DNA of 64,000 bases from Comamonadaceae bacterium (GTDB lineage: Bacteria; Pseudomonadota; Gammaproteobacteria; Burkholderiales; Burkholderiaceae_C), in assembly GCA_027486755.1 (NCBI GenBank), contig JAIXOM010000059.1:1-64000 (forward strand), in the 5' to 3' direction. Every line of letters starts with the position of its first letter. Position 1 is the first letter of the stretch. The position numbers and the translations under genes are program-made. Of the stretch, positions 9,271-18,180 are shown piece by piece. The notes below the pieces were generated by a model that did not search any database, was not told the origin of the DNA, and was given only the letters and a program-made list of their open reading frames with translations.

Positions 9271-10455
9271 TTGGGTGGTGGCGGTGGCGCCGGCCAGGTG
9301 CCCGGTGACGGCCTGAGCACCCGCGCCCGGCTGGGCCTGGGCCGCAGCCTGGGGGACTGGGGCGTTCGCGGTTGGGATTTGATGCTGGGCGCAGCGCGCC
9401 TGAATGTGCGCGGCTCGGCCATACACGCCAGCAGCCTGGAACTGGTGCTGCAGCGCCGTTTCGATCCGGGTATCCGCAGTGCCGATAACCAGGGTAGCCC
9501 CGCCAGCCCTCGCAGCACGCGCAGCCTGGGCGAGCCGCCGGCTGCGCTTGCGCTCCAGGCTATACGCCCCAGGGTGGCGCGCTATCACCTGGCCGGGTCT
9601 GCCGCCTTCGATGCGCTGGGTATTGAGGCCGAATTTGGGCTGGCCGGTACCGATTGGCTGCCGGTGCTCAAGACCATGGGCGCGGCCCGGGGCAATGCCC
9701 AGGGCTATGCCGACTGGACGGTGGGCGCGCGCCGCTATGCCCCGCTGGGCAGCAGCGGCCTGTCGGCCTATCTTGACCTGGGCCTGGGTACTGGCGGCGG
9801 TGGTGCCATCGCCGGGGGCAGCGGCTTGTTGGCGCAGGCAGCCGGCGGTCTGCAGTGGGCCGGGTCCAAGCCCTGGGCCTTGCAACTCGAAGCCGGCCAT
9901 ATGCACAGCCAGGGTCGTTTTCGCAGCAACTACCTGGCCGCCTTGGTCAACTGGCAGGACAGTGGCTGGGGCCCGGCCCCGGGCCGGGCCGCCCCAGACC
10001 TTGGGCCGCAGGCCTGGGCGCTGCGCGCCGGCGTCAGTCAGATTAAGAGCAATGCCCGGCTGCGCCAGGGGGCCTCGGTCGGCCGCCCGAACATCGAAAC
10101 CCTGGACCTGCAGATCGAGCGTGACATCGGCGCCAGCGCCTATTTGCTGGGCCAGACCTCCTTTGCCATGCTCGGCCAGGCTGGCGGTTACCAGTCGGGC
10201 TTTCTTGGCGTGGGCTGGCGCCAGTCTGTTGGGGATTGGGCCTTGAACCCGGAGCTTGCTGTGGGCGTGGCTGGCGGTGGTGGTGTGGCCACCCGCGGCG
10301 GCGGCGTGGCCCGCTGGCAGCTCAACCTGGCCCATAGGCTGGGGCCTCAGTCGCAGTGGCTGGTGGGTCTGGGGCAGATGCGCGCCTTGAAGCCTGGCGG
10401 TATGAGCAGCCCCACCTTGACGCTGGGCATGACGCAGCACTTCATGCTGCGTTGA
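9271..10455 (+). CDS. Outer-membrane barrel-like protein with missing or uncertain 5' end
   Basis: The frame encodes Gly-rich, alternating amphipathic strands (LDASIYLGGGGG, LSAYLDLGLGTGGGG, SGFLGVGWRQSVGDW, TLTLGMTQHF at the end), as in a beta-barrel or porin-like protein. The family is not recognised. The coding pattern continues upstream of the TTG at 9271 to at least 9196 (TPLAGLGGPYFLDAS), but a stop at 9193 closes the frame and there is no ATG, no Shine-Dalgarno sequence and no signal peptide in this frame. A barrel protein without a signal peptide should not work, so this may be a 5'-truncated or frameshifted remnant that lost its beginning next to xerC. Confidence 0.5.
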   Translation: MGGGGGAGQVPGDGLSTRARLGLGRSLGDWGVRGWDLMLGAARLNVRGSAIHASSLELVLQRRFDPGIRSADNQGSPASPRSTRSLGEPPAALALQAIRPRVARYHLAGSAAFDALGIEAEFGLAGTDWLPVLKTMGAARGNAQGYADWTVGARRYAPLGSSGLSAYLDLGLGTGGGGAIAGGSGLLAQAAGGLQWAGSKPWALQLEAGHMHSQGRFRSNYLAALVNWQDSGWGPAPGRAAPDLGPQAWALRAGVSQIKSNARLRQGASVGRPNIETLDLQIERDIGASAYLLGQTSFAMLGQAGGYQSGFLGVGWRQSVGDWALNPELAVGVAGGGGVATRGGGVARWQLNLAHRLGPQSQWLVGLGQMRALKPGGMSSPTLTLGMTQHFMLR

Positions 10456-10542
10456 GTGGACGGGCGGCGATAGGGCAAGCACAGAGCGTGCGGCCTCAAG
10501 CCTTGCCCTCCGCGCCTGTCCTTCAGTATCTGCCCGTGCCGC

Positions 10543-10554
10543 GACAATGGCGGC
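10543..10554 (+). promoter_or_regulatory. -10-like box of the RlmI-type gene, leaderless spacing
   Basis: GACAAT at 10543-10548, six bases, then ATG 10555. No Shine-Dalgarno sequence is present in the gap and the -35 is weak. Confidence 0.5.
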
Positions 10555-11739
10555 ATGAAATCGATACGACTGCGACCTGGCAAGGAAAAATCTCTGTTGC
10601 GCAAGCACCCCTGGGTGTTCGACGGTGCGATTGCCCGTGGCGGGGCCGATGCGGGCGAGACGGTGCGCATCGAGTCGCACGAGGGCGCCTTTTTAGCCTG
10701 GGCGGCTTTCAGCCCGACCTCGCGCATCCGTGCGCGCGTCTGGAGCTTTGACGAGGCACAGCGCATCGACGCGGCCTTCTTTTCGCAGCAGGTGGCTCGC
10801 GCCATCGCCGCCCGCTCGCTGATGGCCATTGCCAGCGACGGTGTGCGCCTGATCCACGGCGAGTCCGACGGCTTGCCGGGTCTGGTGGTCGACCGCTACG
10901 GCGATACCCTGGTGGCCCAGTTCAGCAGCTGCGGCAGCGAACGCTGGAAAGCGGTGATCAGCCAGGCGCTGCTGACCCAAACCGGCTTGCAGCGCCTATA
11001 TGAGCGCTCTGACACCAGCTCTCGATCGCTCGAGGGCCTGCCTGAGGCCACCGGCTGGCTGGCCGGGCAGGGGGGGACCGAGATGGTTTTGCGTGAGCAC
11101 GGCTGGCAGCTGGGTCTGGACATTGCCAAAGGCCACAAGACCGGGTTTTACCTGGACCAGCGCGACAACCGGCAGAAGTTTTTTGAGTGGACGGGTAGGC
11201 GCAGTCCGGCCACCGTGCTCAACTGCTATTGCTATACCGGCGGCTTTAGCGTTGCGGCGCTGGCAGCTGGGGCCCAGCGGGTGACGTCTATCGACTCATC
11301 GGCGCCAGCGCTGGAGCAGGCGCTGGCCAATGTGCGGCTCAATGGCCTGGACGAGGCACGCTGTGAGATGCTCGACGCCGATGTCAATGCCAGCTTGCGG
11401 CAGTTCCTGCAGCAAGGACGGCGCTTTGACGCCATCGTGCTCGATCCGCCCAAGCTCGCGCCCACCGCGGCCCATGCCGAGCGGGCCGCCCGTGCCTATA
11501 AGGACATCAACCGCCTGGCCCTGCAATTGCTCAACCCGGGCGGCATGCTGTGGACCTTTTCCTGCTCCGGCGGCATCAACCCCGATTTGTTTCACAAGAT
11601 CGTGGCTGGCGCCGGCCTAGACGCGGGCGTCGACGCTTTCATCGTTGAGCGCCTGGGCGGCGCTCCTGATCATTCGATGACGATTAACTTCCCAGAAGGG
11701 GACTACCTCAAGGGGCTGGTTTTGCTGCGCAAGCCCTGA
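10555..11739 (+). CDS. rlmI: RlmI-type 23S rRNA (cytosine-5) methyltransferase
   Basis: This 394-residue protein has an N-terminal PUA domain (about 1-75, LRPGKEKSLLRKHPWVFDGAI) followed by an RFTS-like linker and a Rossmann SAM-binding domain (VLNCYCYTGGFSVAALAAGA near 222, VTSIDSS, then the catalytic-loop motif DPPKLAP near 300). The layout is that of E. coli RlmI, which makes m5C1962 in 23S rRNA using S-adenosylmethionine. The symbol is assigned by domain layout. It appears to stand alone with its own promoter. Confidence 0.85.
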   Translation: MKSIRLRPGKEKSLLRKHPWVFDGAIARGGADAGETVRIESHEGAFLAWAAFSPTSRIRARVWSFDEAQRIDAAFFSQQVARAIAARSLMAIASDGVRLIHGESDGLPGLVVDRYGDTLVAQFSSCGSERWKAVISQALLTQTGLQRLYERSDTSSRSLEGLPEATGWLAGQGGTEMVLREHGWQLGLDIAKGHKTGFYLDQRDNRQKFFEWTGRRSPATVLNCYCYTGGFSVAALAAGAQRVTSIDSSAPALEQALANVRLNGLDEARCEMLDADVNASLRQFLQQGRRFDAIVLDPPKLAPTAAHAERAARAYKDINRLALQLLNPGGMLWTFSCSGGINPDLFHKIVAGAGLDAGVDAFIVERLGGAPDHSMTINFPEGDYLKGLVLLRKP

Positions 11740-11863
11740 GAGCTGCATGGGGCCAGGGGTATGGCTGAGCTGCTACCGAGTCCCTCTGAAGCCACTACAC
11801 TTCCTGCCCCCGCAGCCCCGGCGCGCCTTGCGCCCATCTGTTGACCCATCGATCGGCCTGACT

Positions 11864-12916
11864 ATGAGCCTCATTCCCGTCACCATACTCACCGGCTTTC
11901 TCGGTTCGGGCAAGACCACGCTGCTCAAGCGCGTGCTCACCGAAACCCACGGCCGCAAGATCGCTGTCATTGAAAACGAGTTCGGCGAGGAGAACATCGA
12001 CAACGAAATTCTGGTCAGCGATACCGAAGAGACCATCGTGCAGATGAGCAATGGCTGCATCTGCTGCACCATTCGGGAGGATCTGCGCGCCACGCTGCAG
12101 TTGCTGGGCGCCAAGCGACGCAAGGGCCTGCTCGATTTTGATCGGGTGGTGGTCGAGACCACCGGTCTGGCCGATCCGGGTCCGGTGGCGCAAACGTTTT
12201 TCATGGACGAGGAAATTGCCGAGCAGTTTCTGCTCGACGCGATCGTCACCCTGGTCGACGCCAAGCATGCCCAGGCCCAGCTCGACGAGCGGCAGGAGGC
12301 GCGGCGGCAGGTTGGTTTTGCCGACCAGATCTTCATCAGCAAGAGCGATCTGGTCAGTGCCGACGAACTGGCTGCGCTCAAGCACCGCATTGGGCACATG
12401 AACCCGCGGGCGCCTCAGAAGGCGGTGCATTTTGGGGAGGTGCCGGTCAGCGAGGTGTTCGACCTGCGCGGCTTCAACCTCAATGCCAAGCTCGACATTG
12501 ATCCTGACTTTTTGAACGACGAGGCCGGGCACGATCACCACGATCACCACGATCACCACGATCACGAGCATGGAGAGCATTGCGACCATCCCTCGCACGG
12601 CCACCACCACCGCCATGACGATGACGTCAAAAGCTTTGTTTTTCGTGCCGATCGGGCCTTCAATCCGGCCAAGCTCGAAGATTTTCTCGGGGCTGTGGTC
12701 AACATCTACGGGCCGCGCATGCTGCGCTACAAAGGCGTACTGCATATGGAAGGAACGCAGTCCAAAGTGATCTTCCAAGGGGTGCATCAGCTGATGGGCA
12801 GCGACCTGGGCCCGGCCTGGGGCACCGACGAGAAGCGGCAGAGCAAGATGGTCTTCATTGGCATAGACCTGCCCAAGGACATCTTCATGCAGGGGCTGCA
12901 GCAGTGTTTGGTGTGA
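11864..12916 (+). CDS. COG0523 (CobW/ZigA-type) GTP-binding metallochaperone
   Basis: The start MSLIPVTILTGFLGSGKTT at ATG 11864 fits the family; the frame is open further upstream without homology. The 350-residue protein has a Walker A motif at 11-19, the metal-binding CICC motif at 65-68, a SKSD guanine-recognition motif, a CobW C-terminal domain, and a His-rich linker at about 221-252 with repeated DHH units. COG0523 GTPases insert or allocate metals, often zinc. A DksA gene lacking most zinc-finger cysteines follows directly, an association known from zinc-limitation regulons in other proteobacteria. No Zur-like operator was recognised upstream. The metal is inferred to be zinc. Confidence 0.85.
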   Translation: MSLIPVTILTGFLGSGKTTLLKRVLTETHGRKIAVIENEFGEENIDNEILVSDTEETIVQMSNGCICCTIREDLRATLQLLGAKRRKGLLDFDRVVVETTGLADPGPVAQTFFMDEEIAEQFLLDAIVTLVDAKHAQAQLDERQEARRQVGFADQIFISKSDLVSADELAALKHRIGHMNPRAPQKAVHFGEVPVSEVFDLRGFNLNAKLDIDPDFLNDEAGHDHHDHHDHHDHEHGEHCDHPSHGHHHRHDDDVKSFVFRADRAFNPAKLEDFLGAVVNIYGPRMLRYKGVLHMEGTQSKVIFQGVHQLMGSDLGPAWGTDEKRQSKMVFIGIDLPKDIFMQGLQQCLV

Positions 12917-12967
12917 GCCTGGTTGGCAGCCTGCTTTCGGCGCCTGAGCGTATGCGGCTGGGGCCGC

Positions 12968-12973
12968 TACAAT
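12968..12973 (+). promoter_or_regulatory. Possible -10 box upstream of dksA
   Basis: TACAAT stands in otherwise GC-rich sequence about 180 bases before the dksA start, which would give a leader of roughly 170 nt. No convincing -35 was found. Confidence 0.35.
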
Positions 12974-13151
12974 CGCGCGCCATCTCGGGTTGCCCCGGGT
13001 TTTGAAGGCGGGCCAAGCGCGAGACAGTGAAGGCCGCCATGCATGAGTTGCAGAAAGGGCAGTGCCCATTTGGCGCCGGTGCTTTGAAGAGCCAGGCGCC
13101 CAGAGCCAGGCCCTTGCCGCCGCGCGCAGTTCCACCGCACAGGAGACCCCT

Positions 13152-14468
13152 TTGAAAGCTCCAGTTCATACCGACAAGCCTCAGCCTGCAAGATTGCTGG
13201 CCATTGCTGACCGGCCGCAGGCTGCGCCCTCGGCCAAGCCGGCGCCCAAGGCGGTTGGTGGCAAGGCGGCGTCCAAGTCCGCCAAAGCGCCAGCCAAAGT
13301 CGCTGCCAAAGTCCCTGCCAAGGCGCCAGCCAAAAAGCCGGCCCAGCCTGTGAAGGCGGCCAGTAAGTCCAAGCCGACGCCCAAGCCGGCGGCCAAACCT
13401 GCCGCCAAATCGGGCTCAAAGGCAGTCCCGAAGGCCGCTCCGAAGTCGCCACCCAAGGCGCCCGCGAAGGCAGGCTCCAAAGCACTCCTGAAGGCAGCCC
13501 CTAAATCAGCCCCAAAATCAGCGCCCAAAGCAACCTCAAAAGCCGCTGTGAAAGTAGCGGCCAAGGCAGCGCCCAAGGCCATCGCCAAAGCGCCAGTCAA
13601 GGCGGCGCCCAAGCCCGCCCCCAAGCCGGTTGCCAAGCCGGTCCCCAAGCCGGCCCCCAAGGCAGCCGCCGCTAAGCCCATCGCCAGGCCGCAGCCCAAA
13701 CCGGAGTCCAAGCCGGCGGCGAAATCGTCAGCCAAGCCTGCGCCGCAAGGCTTGATCAAAGCCAGCACCGAACCGGTTGTAGCCAAGGCGGCGGCGCCTG
13801 TAGTCAAGACACCCGTGCCCGCGCCGAAGGCCGCGCCCGCCATGCCCCCGGCGCCTTTAGTACCCGAACCCACCCGCAAATCCAAGAGCCGCGCTGCGTT
13901 GGCGGTAGCTCCTGCGCCCGTGATTCCGACCCATTCGCCTGATGCCGCTAAGGCCAGCTATGTGTCGGCCACCGATCGCACGATCGCACCTCCACCGACT
14001 GCTGCGGTCATACGCAAGGACCCTAAATTGGCCAATAACTGGAAGACCAAACGCCCCGAAGACCTCACCGACGACGAGGTCAGGGCCATGCCCGACAGCG
14101 AGTACATGAACGACACCCAGCTCGCGTTTTTCCGCCTGAAGCTGCAAAAGCTCAAGCAGGACATTCACAACAGCGCTGGCGAGACCACCGAGCACCTGCG
14201 CGAAGAGACGGTGGTGGTGCCCGACCCGGCCGACCGGGCGACCATCGAAGAGGAGCATGCGCTCGAACTGCGCACCCGCGACCGTGAGCGCAAGCTGCTC
14301 AAGAAGATCGAGCAATCGATCGGCCGCATCGACGCGGGCGACTATGGTTATTGCGACGAGACCGGCGAGCCCATCGGTGTCGCCCGCCTGATCGCTCGCC
14401 CCACCGCCAGCTTGTCTTTGGAGGCGCAGCAGCGGCGCGAGCTCAAGCAAAAAATGTTTGGTGATTGA
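13152..14468 (+). CDS. dksA: RNA polymerase-binding protein DksA with a very long Lys/Ala/Pro-rich N-terminal tail
   Basis: TTG 13152 is preferred as start because AGGAG lies six bases upstream (13141-13145), giving 438 residues; an in-frame ATG at 13062 has no such site. About 295 residues are low-complexity AK/AP/PK repeats, and the last 140 are DksA. DksA enters the secondary channel of RNA polymerase and works with ppGpp. The coiled-coil tip motif DPADRA (DxxDxA) is intact. The zinc-finger region reads GYCDETGEPIGVARLIARPT, keeping only one of four cysteines, so it should fold without zinc, as in several alpha- and betaproteobacterial DksA proteins. The basic tail resembles histone H1-like tails and may bind DNA or RNA. 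Confidence 0.88.
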   Translation: MKAPVHTDKPQPARLLAIADRPQAAPSAKPAPKAVGGKAASKSAKAPAKVAAKVPAKAPAKKPAQPVKAASKSKPTPKPAAKPAAKSGSKAVPKAAPKSPPKAPAKAGSKALLKAAPKSAPKSAPKATSKAAVKVAAKAAPKAIAKAPVKAAPKPAPKPVAKPVPKPAPKAAAAKPIARPQPKPESKPAAKSSAKPAPQGLIKASTEPVVAKAAAPVVKTPVPAPKAAPAMPPAPLVPEPTRKSKSRAALAVAPAPVIPTHSPDAAKASYVSATDRTIAPPPTAAVIRKDPKLANNWKTKRPEDLTDDEVRAMPDSEYMNDTQLAFFRLKLQKLKQDIHNSAGETTEHLREETVVVPDPADRATIEEEHALELRTRDRERKLLKKIEQSIGRIDAGDYGYCDETGEPIGVARLIARPTASLSLEAQQRRELKQKMFGD

Positions 14469-14494
14469 GCGCTCAAAGCCCTCATCCGTTTGCT

Positions 14495-14524
14495 CTGTGG
14501 CCCGCTTGCGGGCCACAGCTTTTT
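14495..14524 (+). terminator. Intrinsic terminator after dksA
   Basis: CTGTGGCCCG and CGGGCCACAG form a perfect 10-bp stem with a four-base loop, followed by CTTTTT. It lies 27 bases after the dksA stop. Confidence 0.9.
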
Positions 14525-14736
14525 GGGCCTGCCCCGCCGAGGGCTGTTGAACCGTTCGGCGGGCCTTACAAACCTTTTTTACAGCGACCGCAGCACCCTC
14601 GCCGGGCCCTGCCTTCACAAAGCACTTTCACAGCCTACGCTAAGTGCTTCATTTTCAAAGGCTTTTAAAAATCAGATGACATTCCGAAATCGACTCTAAG
14701 TGCTTGATTTCATTGGAAAAAGTTTACTGTACCCCC

Positions 14737-14764
14737 TTGATTCCTGGCGCTTTCCTGCTAAAGT
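14737..14764 (+). promoter_or_regulatory. Candidate promoter of the division/cell-wall cluster
   Basis: TTGATT at 14737-14742 and TAAAGT at 14759-14764 are separated by 16 bp, about 50 bases before mraZ. The stretch 14525-14736 upstream holds no gene that I can support; it is AT-richer than its surroundings. Confidence 0.55.
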
Positions 14765-14812
14765 GGTGAAAAGTGCATTTTTGTGGGATTTTCTGGGTCA
14801 AGGGGGCTTCGG
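14763..14812 (+). promoter_or_regulatory. Putative MraZ operator: 10-bp-spaced GTGG-like repeats
   Basis: Repeats start every 10 bp: GTGGT (14763), GTGCA (14773), GTGGG (14783), CTGGG (14793) and GGGGC (14803). MraZ is known to bind short TGGG-type repeats one helical turn apart in its own promoter. The array overlaps the candidate -10 box and the early leader, which fits autorepression. The last unit also supplies the Shine-Dalgarno sequence AGGGGG. Confidence 0.65.
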
Positions 14813-15241
14813 GTGTTTCAAGGCGCGTCTTCCATCGTTCTCGACAGCAAGGGTAGGCTGGCCGTGCCGACCCGGCATCGTGACGTGCTCAGCGCCACCG
14901 CTGCCAGCCTGCTGACCATCACCAAGCACCCCCATGGCTGCCTGATGATCTTCCCGCGCAACGAGTGGGAAAAGTTCCGTGACCGCATCGTCGCCCTGCC
15001 CATGCAGGCGCAGTGGTGGAAGCGGATTTTTCTGGGCTATGCGATGGACGTAGAGATGGACGCCAGTGGCCGCGTGCTGGTCTCGCCCGAGTTGCGCAGT
15101 GCCGCCGGTATCACCCGCGAGTCGGTGCTCTTGGGCATGGGCGCCCACTTCGAGTTGTGGGATGCAGCCACCTACGCCGCCCAGGAGGCCGAGCAGATGA
15201 AGGGTCAGATGCCTGACGTCTTCAAGGATTTTTCTTTCTGA
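14813..15241 (+). CDS. mraZ: Transcriptional regulator MraZ
   Basis: GTG 14813 gives 142 residues starting [21 protein letters not shown], the normal MraZ N-terminus, with AGGGGG six bases upstream. Two AbrB-like half-domains are visible, each with the DxxGR pattern ([10 protein letters not shown] and [14 protein letters not shown]). MraZ forms a ring-shaped oligomer that represses the mra/dcw operon. An in-frame TTG or GTG further upstream lies inside the operator repeats and is unlikely to be used. Confidence 0.95.
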   Translation: MFQGASSIVLDSKGRLAVPTRHRDVLSATAASLLTITKHPHGCLMIFPRNEWEKFRDRIVALPMQAQWWKRIFLGYAMDVEMDASGRVLVSPELRSAAGITRESVLLGMGAHFELWDAATYAAQEAEQMKGQMPDVFKDFSF

Positions 15242-15245
15242 GCAC

Positions 15246-16166
15246 ATGCAGGGCCCATGGGAACATCACACCGTCCTGCTCAACGAGGCGATCGAGGCGC
15301 TGCAGTTGCGTCCCGAGGGCAGCTATATCGACGCCACCTTCGGTCGCGGCGGCCATTCCAGACTCATCCTGTCGACACTGTCGCCCCAGGGGCGCTTGCT
15401 GGCCTTCGACAAGGACCCGCAGGCGGTGGCCGAGGGCCAACGACTGGCGGCGCAGGATACGCGCTTTTCCATTCGTCACGCTGGCTTTGCGCAACTGGTC
15501 GACATGCCGGCCGCCAGCTGCGACGGACTGCTGATGGACCTGGGGGTGAGCTCGCCGCAGATCGACGACCCCAGCCGGGGCTTTTCATTCCGGCGCGATG
15601 GCCCGCTCGACATGCGCATGGACAGCAGCTCGGGCCTGACGGTGGCGCAGTGGCTGGCGCAGGCGCCGGTGCAGGAAATCACGGAGGTCATCCGTGACTA
15701 CGGCGAAGAACGGTTTGCTGGGCCGATTGCAAAGGCGATTGATCGTCATCGCAGCCAGTCCGGGCCCCTGGCCAGCACCGCAGAGCTGGCCCAGGTCGTG
15801 GCTGGCGCGGTCAAGACCCGTGAGCCTGGCAAGGACCCCGCCACGCGGACCTTCCAGGCTTTTCGGATTTTCATCAATGCCGAGCTCGAAGAGCTGCGGC
15901 AAGCGCTAGAGGCATCGCTGCATGTGCTCAAGCCTCAAGGTCGTTTGGTTGTGATCAGCTTTCACTCGCTCGAGGATCGCATCGTCAAGCAGTTCATGGC
16001 CGGCCATGCGCGCCAGGTCTATGACCGCCGCGCGCCCATGGCCGTGCCCCAGCCCATGAAGCTCGAGCTGGGCCCTCGCCTCATGCCGTCTGGCGCCGAG
16101 ATCGCTGCCAACCCGCGTGCGCGCAGCGCCGTCATGCGGGTGGCCCAACGCACCGAGGCGGCCTGA
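15246..16166 (+). CDS. rsmH: 16S rRNA (cytosine1402-N4)-methyltransferase
   Basis: RsmH methylates N4 of C1402 in the ribosomal P site with S-adenosylmethionine. The 306 residues start [19 protein letters not shown], with the SAM-binding motif [10 protein letters not shown] near 28, [22 protein letters not shown], and the C-terminal [14 protein letters not shown]. It follows mraZ by four bases and shares one base with ftsL (TGATG), so it is translationally tied to the cluster. Confidence 0.97.
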   Translation: MQGPWEHHTVLLNEAIEALQLRPEGSYIDATFGRGGHSRLILSTLSPQGRLLAFDKDPQAVAEGQRLAAQDTRFSIRHAGFAQLVDMPAASCDGLLMDLGVSSPQIDDPSRGFSFRRDGPLDMRMDSSSGLTVAQWLAQAPVQEITEVIRDYGEERFAGPIAKAIDRHRSQSGPLASTAELAQVVAGAVKTREPGKDPATRTFQAFRIFINAELEELRQALEASLHVLKPQGRLVVISFHSLEDRIVKQFMAGHARQVYDRRAPMAVPQPMKLELGPRLMPSGAEIAANPRARSAVMRVAQRTEAA

Positions 16167-16450
16167 TGCGCACCAACCTCCTGCTCACGCTGGCGGTCAT
16201 GGCCACCGCGCTGTACTTGGTGCATGTGCAGTACGAGTCGCGGCGCCTGTATGTGGAGCTGGAAAAGGCCAACGCCCAGGCGCTCAAGCTCGAGGTCGCG
16301 CATGAGAGCCTGCAGGCCGAAAAGCGCGCGCAGGCCACGCCCTTGCGGGTCGAGCGCTTGGCCAAAGACAAGCTGCAGATGCACTCGGTCACGCCGGCCA
16401 TCACCCAGTATGTAACGCTGCCTGCTGCAGCCGCCGGGGGCAAGCCATGA
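16166..16450 (+). CDS. ftsL: Cell division protein FtsL
   Basis: A 94-residue bitopic protein with one membrane segment near the N-terminus (LLLTLAVMATALYLVHV) and a periplasmic coiled coil (about 28-65) ending in a short tail. FtsL, FtsB and FtsQ form the complex that activates FtsW-FtsI at the septum. The sequence itself is weakly conserved; identity rests on size, topology and position between rsmH and ftsI. It overlaps both neighbours. Confidence 0.92.
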   Translation: MRTNLLLTLAVMATALYLVHVQYESRRLYVELEKANAQALKLEVAHESLQAEKRAQATPLRVERLAKDKLQMHSVTPAITQYVTLPAAAAGGKP

Positions 16451-18180
16451 GCAGGAGCGTGCGCTACAGCGCCAGCCCGCTGCTGGCCAGCCCTACCCCG
16501 GTCTGGCGCAGCAAGCTCATCGTCGCTGGCATTGCCTTGGGCTTTGCCATTTTGGCCGGCCGTGCCGCTTATGTGCAGGTGCTGGGCAATGATTTCTACC
16601 AGAAGCAGGGCGAGGTGCGCTTTACCCGTACGCTGGAGCTGCCGGCCAGCCGCGGCCGCATCATGGACCGCAACGGCCTGGTGCTGGCCTACAACGTGCC
16701 TGCGCCCAGCTTGTGGGCGATCCCCGAGGATGTGCAGGCCAGCCCCGAGCAATTGGCCGAACTGGCGCGTTTGCTCGAGATGCCGCTGGCCGATCTCAAG
16801 CAGCGTCTGTCCGATGACGACAAAACCTTTGTCTGGCTCAAGCGCCAAGTCGATGATGCGGTGGCCAAAAAGATTGCCGCGCTGGGCATCAAGGGCATCT
16901 ACCAGCGCAGCGGCTACAAGCGCCAGTACCCTGACGGCGAGGCTGCCGCGCATGTGGTGGGTTTTGCCAATGTTGAGAACCTCGGTCAAGAAGGGGTGGA
17001 GCTGGCCTTTGAAAAGCAGCTGGCCGGCCAGAGCGGCTCGCGCCGCGTCATCAAGGACCGTTTTGGCCGGGTGGTCGAGGATGTGCGCGAGCAGGTACCG
17101 CCGGTCGACGGCCGCGATCTGCAACTGTCCATCGACTCCAAGGTGCAGTTTTTTGCCTACCAGAAGCTGCGCGATGCGGTGCTGGAAAACAAGGCCAAGG
17201 CCGGCAGCGTGGTGGTGCTTGATGCGCACAGCGGTGAGATTCTGGCGCTGGCCAACTATCCGAGCTACACGCCCGACCGGCGGGTAAATTTGAGCGGCGC
17301 GCAGCTGCGCAACCGGGCCCTGACCGATACCTTCGAGCCGGGCTCCACGATGAAGGCCTTCGCGGTGGCCGCCGCCCTCGAAAAAGGCCTGGTTCAGCCC
17401 GAGACCATGATTCAGACCGCGCCGGGCCGCTTGACCCTGGGTGGGGCGACCATCAGCGATGCGCACCCTCAGGGCTTGCTGTCGGTGGCGCAGGTGATCC
17501 AGAAGTCCAGCAATGTGGGCACGGTCAAGATGGCCATGCAGTTGCAGCCGCGCGAGATGTGGGAGTCCTACGCTCAGCTGGGCTTCGGACAGAAGCCGCA
17601 ACTGCCATTCCCGGGTGCGGTCAGCGGCCGCCTGCGACCCTACAAGACCTGGCGGCCCATCGAGCAAGCCACCATGAGCTATGGCTATGGGCTGTCGGTC
17701 TCGCTCTTCCAACTCGCCCATGCCTACACCGTTTTCGCCCGTGACGGAGATCTTGCACCGGCCAGCCTGCTCAAGACCAGCGAGCCGGTGGCTGGAGTGC
17801 GGGTGTTTAGCCAGAAAAACGCATTGGCCATGCGCCAGATGTTGCAATTGGTGACGCAGCCTGGCGGTACCGCCCAGAAAGCACAGACCATAGGCTACTC
17901 GGTTGGCGGCAAGACCGGCACCACCCATAAGCAGGAGGGCAAGGGTTACTCCGACAAGAAATACCGCGGCTTCTTTGTCGGTCTGGCGCCGGTGGAAAAG
18001 CCCCGCATCGTGGTGGCGGTGATGATCGACGAGCCCAGTAACGGCCGCTACTACGGCGGCGATGTGGCCGCTCCGGTGTTTGCCGAGACGGTGCAGCAGA
18101 CGCTGCGCATGATGGGCCTGCCGCCCGATGTGGCGGTCAAGCCGCAGATCATCGCCAAGGCGGTGGAGGAATCGATGTGA
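16447..18180 (+). CDS. ftsI: Septal peptidoglycan transpeptidase FtsI (PBP3)
   Basis: This class B penicillin-binding protein of 577 residues cross-links septal peptidoglycan. It has one N-terminal membrane anchor (about 22-45), a pedestal domain with RGRIMDRNG, and a transpeptidase domain with the three active-site motifs: Ser300-Thr-Met-Lys303, Ser354-Ser-Asn and Lys489-Thr-Gly. ATGA overlap with ftsL and GTGA overlap with murE. It pairs with FtsW encoded five genes downstream. Confidence 0.97.
   Translation: MSRSVRYSASPLLASPTPVWRSKLIVAGIALGFAILAGRAAYVQVLGNDFYQKQGEVRFTRTLELPASRGRIMDRNGLVLAYNVPAPSLWAIPEDVQASPEQLAELARLLEMPLADLKQRLSDDDKTFVWLKRQVDDAVAKKIAALGIKGIYQRSGYKRQYPDGEAAAHVVGFANVENLGQEGVELAFEKQLAGQSGSRRVIKDRFGRVVEDVREQVPPVDGRDLQLSIDSKVQFFAYQKLRDAVLENKAKAGSVVVLDAHSGEILALANYPSYTPDRRVNLSGAQLRNRALTDTFEPGSTMKAFAVAAALEKGLVQPETMIQTAPGRLTLGGATISDAHPQGLLSVAQVIQKSSNVGTVKMAMQLQPREMWESYAQLGFGQKPQLPFPGAVSGRLRPYKTWRPIEQATMSYGYGLSVSLFQLAHAYTVFARDGDLAPASLLKTSEPVAGVRVFSQKNALAMRQMLQLVTQPGGTAQKAQTIGYSVGGKTGTTHKQEGKGYSDKKYRGFFVGLAPVEKPRIVVAVMIDEPSNGRYYGGDVAAPVFAETVQQTLRMMGLPPDVAVKPQIIAKAVEESM

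Noticed and set aside
9200..9316. Short frame with a signal-peptide-like N-terminus
   Set aside because: It stops after 38 codons and overlaps barrel-type coding sequence in another frame; kept only as a hint of a frameshift.
13062..13151. Upstream ATG start for dksA
   Set aside because: It lacks a ribosome site and adds a Cys/Trp-containing stretch unlike the tail; TTG 13152 has AGGAG at the right distance.
13181..13885. Ala/Gly/Leu-rich minus-strand frame resembling a membrane protein
   Set aside because: It is the complement of the AK/AP repeats of dksA, which produces such a composition automatically.
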